Below are positions 5,895-6,190 of a stretch of 6,190 nucleotides of DNA, in pieces. The stretch covers positions 1 through 6,190 of the forward strand of contig CAMDSS010000120.1 of assembly GCA_945907085.1 (NCBI GenBank), given 5' to 3'. This stretch comes from Cyanobium sp. NIES-981 (GTDB taxonomy: Bacteria; Cyanobacteriota; Cyanobacteriia; PCC-6307; Cyanobiaceae). Position numbers and translations under genes: made by a program. The notes under the pieces were generated by a model. That model was given only the letters and a program-made list of their open reading frames with translations. It did not search any database and was not told where the DNA came from. The stretch's first letter is position 1; each line of letters begins with the position of its first letter.

Positions 5895-6190
5895 GTGTCC
5901 AAATTCCAGCAGACCGCCCTGCAACTGACCGTTAATGAGGCGGTCGATCGCTTGCTGCGTTGGGCTGTCAACCCTTGGCGGCGCCTCTCGTTGCTGGTGA
6001 TTGTGCTTTTGGGCGCCTTTTTCATCGGCACGGCCCTCTCGACGGTGACCTCCACCTCCGGCTTCTCGGAGCCCTTGGCGGCCCTGCTGCCCTTGGGCTT
6101 GATCGAGCTGGCCGTGCGCTGGCGCCGCCCTCTGATCCGCCAGACGGGCGACAAGCTGGGCCTACAACTGCTCGACATGGCCCGCATCGG
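5895..6190 (+). CDS. DUF565 (Ycf20-like) membrane protein, 3' end missing
   Basis: The frame is open from the TAA at 5850-5852 to the window end. No in-frame ATG precedes the conserved region, and the first standard start is GTG at 5895, giving MSKFQQTALQLTVNEAV; CTG at 5880 is a less likely alternative. No clear Shine-Dalgarno site is visible. The 98 residues present contain the family hallmark NPWRRLSLLVIVLLGAFF at 26-43, a first membrane segment at about 32-51, and a second hydrophobic segment at about 61-76 (LAALLPLGLIELAVRW) followed by a basic stretch. This matches the DUF565/Ycf20 family of cyanobacteria and plastids, whose plant members have been linked to photoprotection; the bacterial role is unclear. 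The Asp/Glu-rich C-terminus, if any, lies outside the window. It is the best lineage marker here. Confidence 0.75.
   Translation, partial: MSKFQQTALQLTVNEAVDRLLRWAVNPWRRLSLLVIVLLGAFFIGTALSTVTSTSGFSEPLAALLPLGLIELAVRWRRPLIRQTGDKLGLQLLDMARI

Noticed and set aside
5870..6187. Minus-strand 105-codon frame opposite the DUF565 gene
   Set aside because: The + strand frame has clear DUF565 motifs and membrane segments. The antisense product is low-complexity and rich in Arg and Ser, typical of a shadow frame.

Overview
The window looks cyanobacterial, most likely a Synechococcus/Cyanobium-type unicellular lineage. Three things point there: a Ycf20-like DUF565 membrane protein at the right end, an Rcp1-type single-domain response regulator beside a histidine kinase with a phytochrome-like HisKA motif, and one perfect HIP1 octamer (GCGATCGC, 5681-5688). 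The lineage is inferred from gene content only. The flanking genes are GC-rich (about 68% in hand-counted 60-base lines), while parts of the central block fall to 45-52%.

Layout, left to right. A 5'-truncated SIMPL (DUF541) gene lies on the + strand (1-669). It converges on a minus-strand signalling operon spanning 5237 down to 809. In transcription order the operon encodes: (i) a membrane sensor with a CHASE3 ectodomain and a PAS domain (5237-4194); (ii) a PAS-HisKA-HATPase kinase (4127-3042); (iii) an Rcp1-like receiver (3045-2599); and (iv) a REC-PAS-PAS-HD-GYP protein (2602-809). A 268-base divergent gap follows, then a small putative lipoprotein gene on + (5506-5790) and the 3'-truncated DUF565 gene on + (5895 to the window end).

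The most important observation is that the first two operon members are one reading frame. A single TGA (4196-4194) separates them, exactly in the linker between two PAS domains, and the sequence right after it reads as a normal PAS N-terminal helix. The ancestral product was therefore a membrane-bound CHASE3-PAS-PAS histidine kinase of about 731 residues. The gene is now a nonsense-mutated pseudogene, a gene split at a domain boundary, a readthrough case, or a sequencing error.

The remaining junctions are tight. Kinase/receiver and receiver/HD-GYP each overlap by 4 bases (ATGA), so the genes are probably translationally coupled. A plausible circuit is: periplasmic signal, then kinase His, then Asp67 of the Rcp1-like protein and/or Asp64 of the HD-GYP protein, then breakdown of cyclic di-GMP. 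I see no CRISPR array, tRNA, rRNA, transposase or attachment site. No gap between genes exceeds 300 bases.
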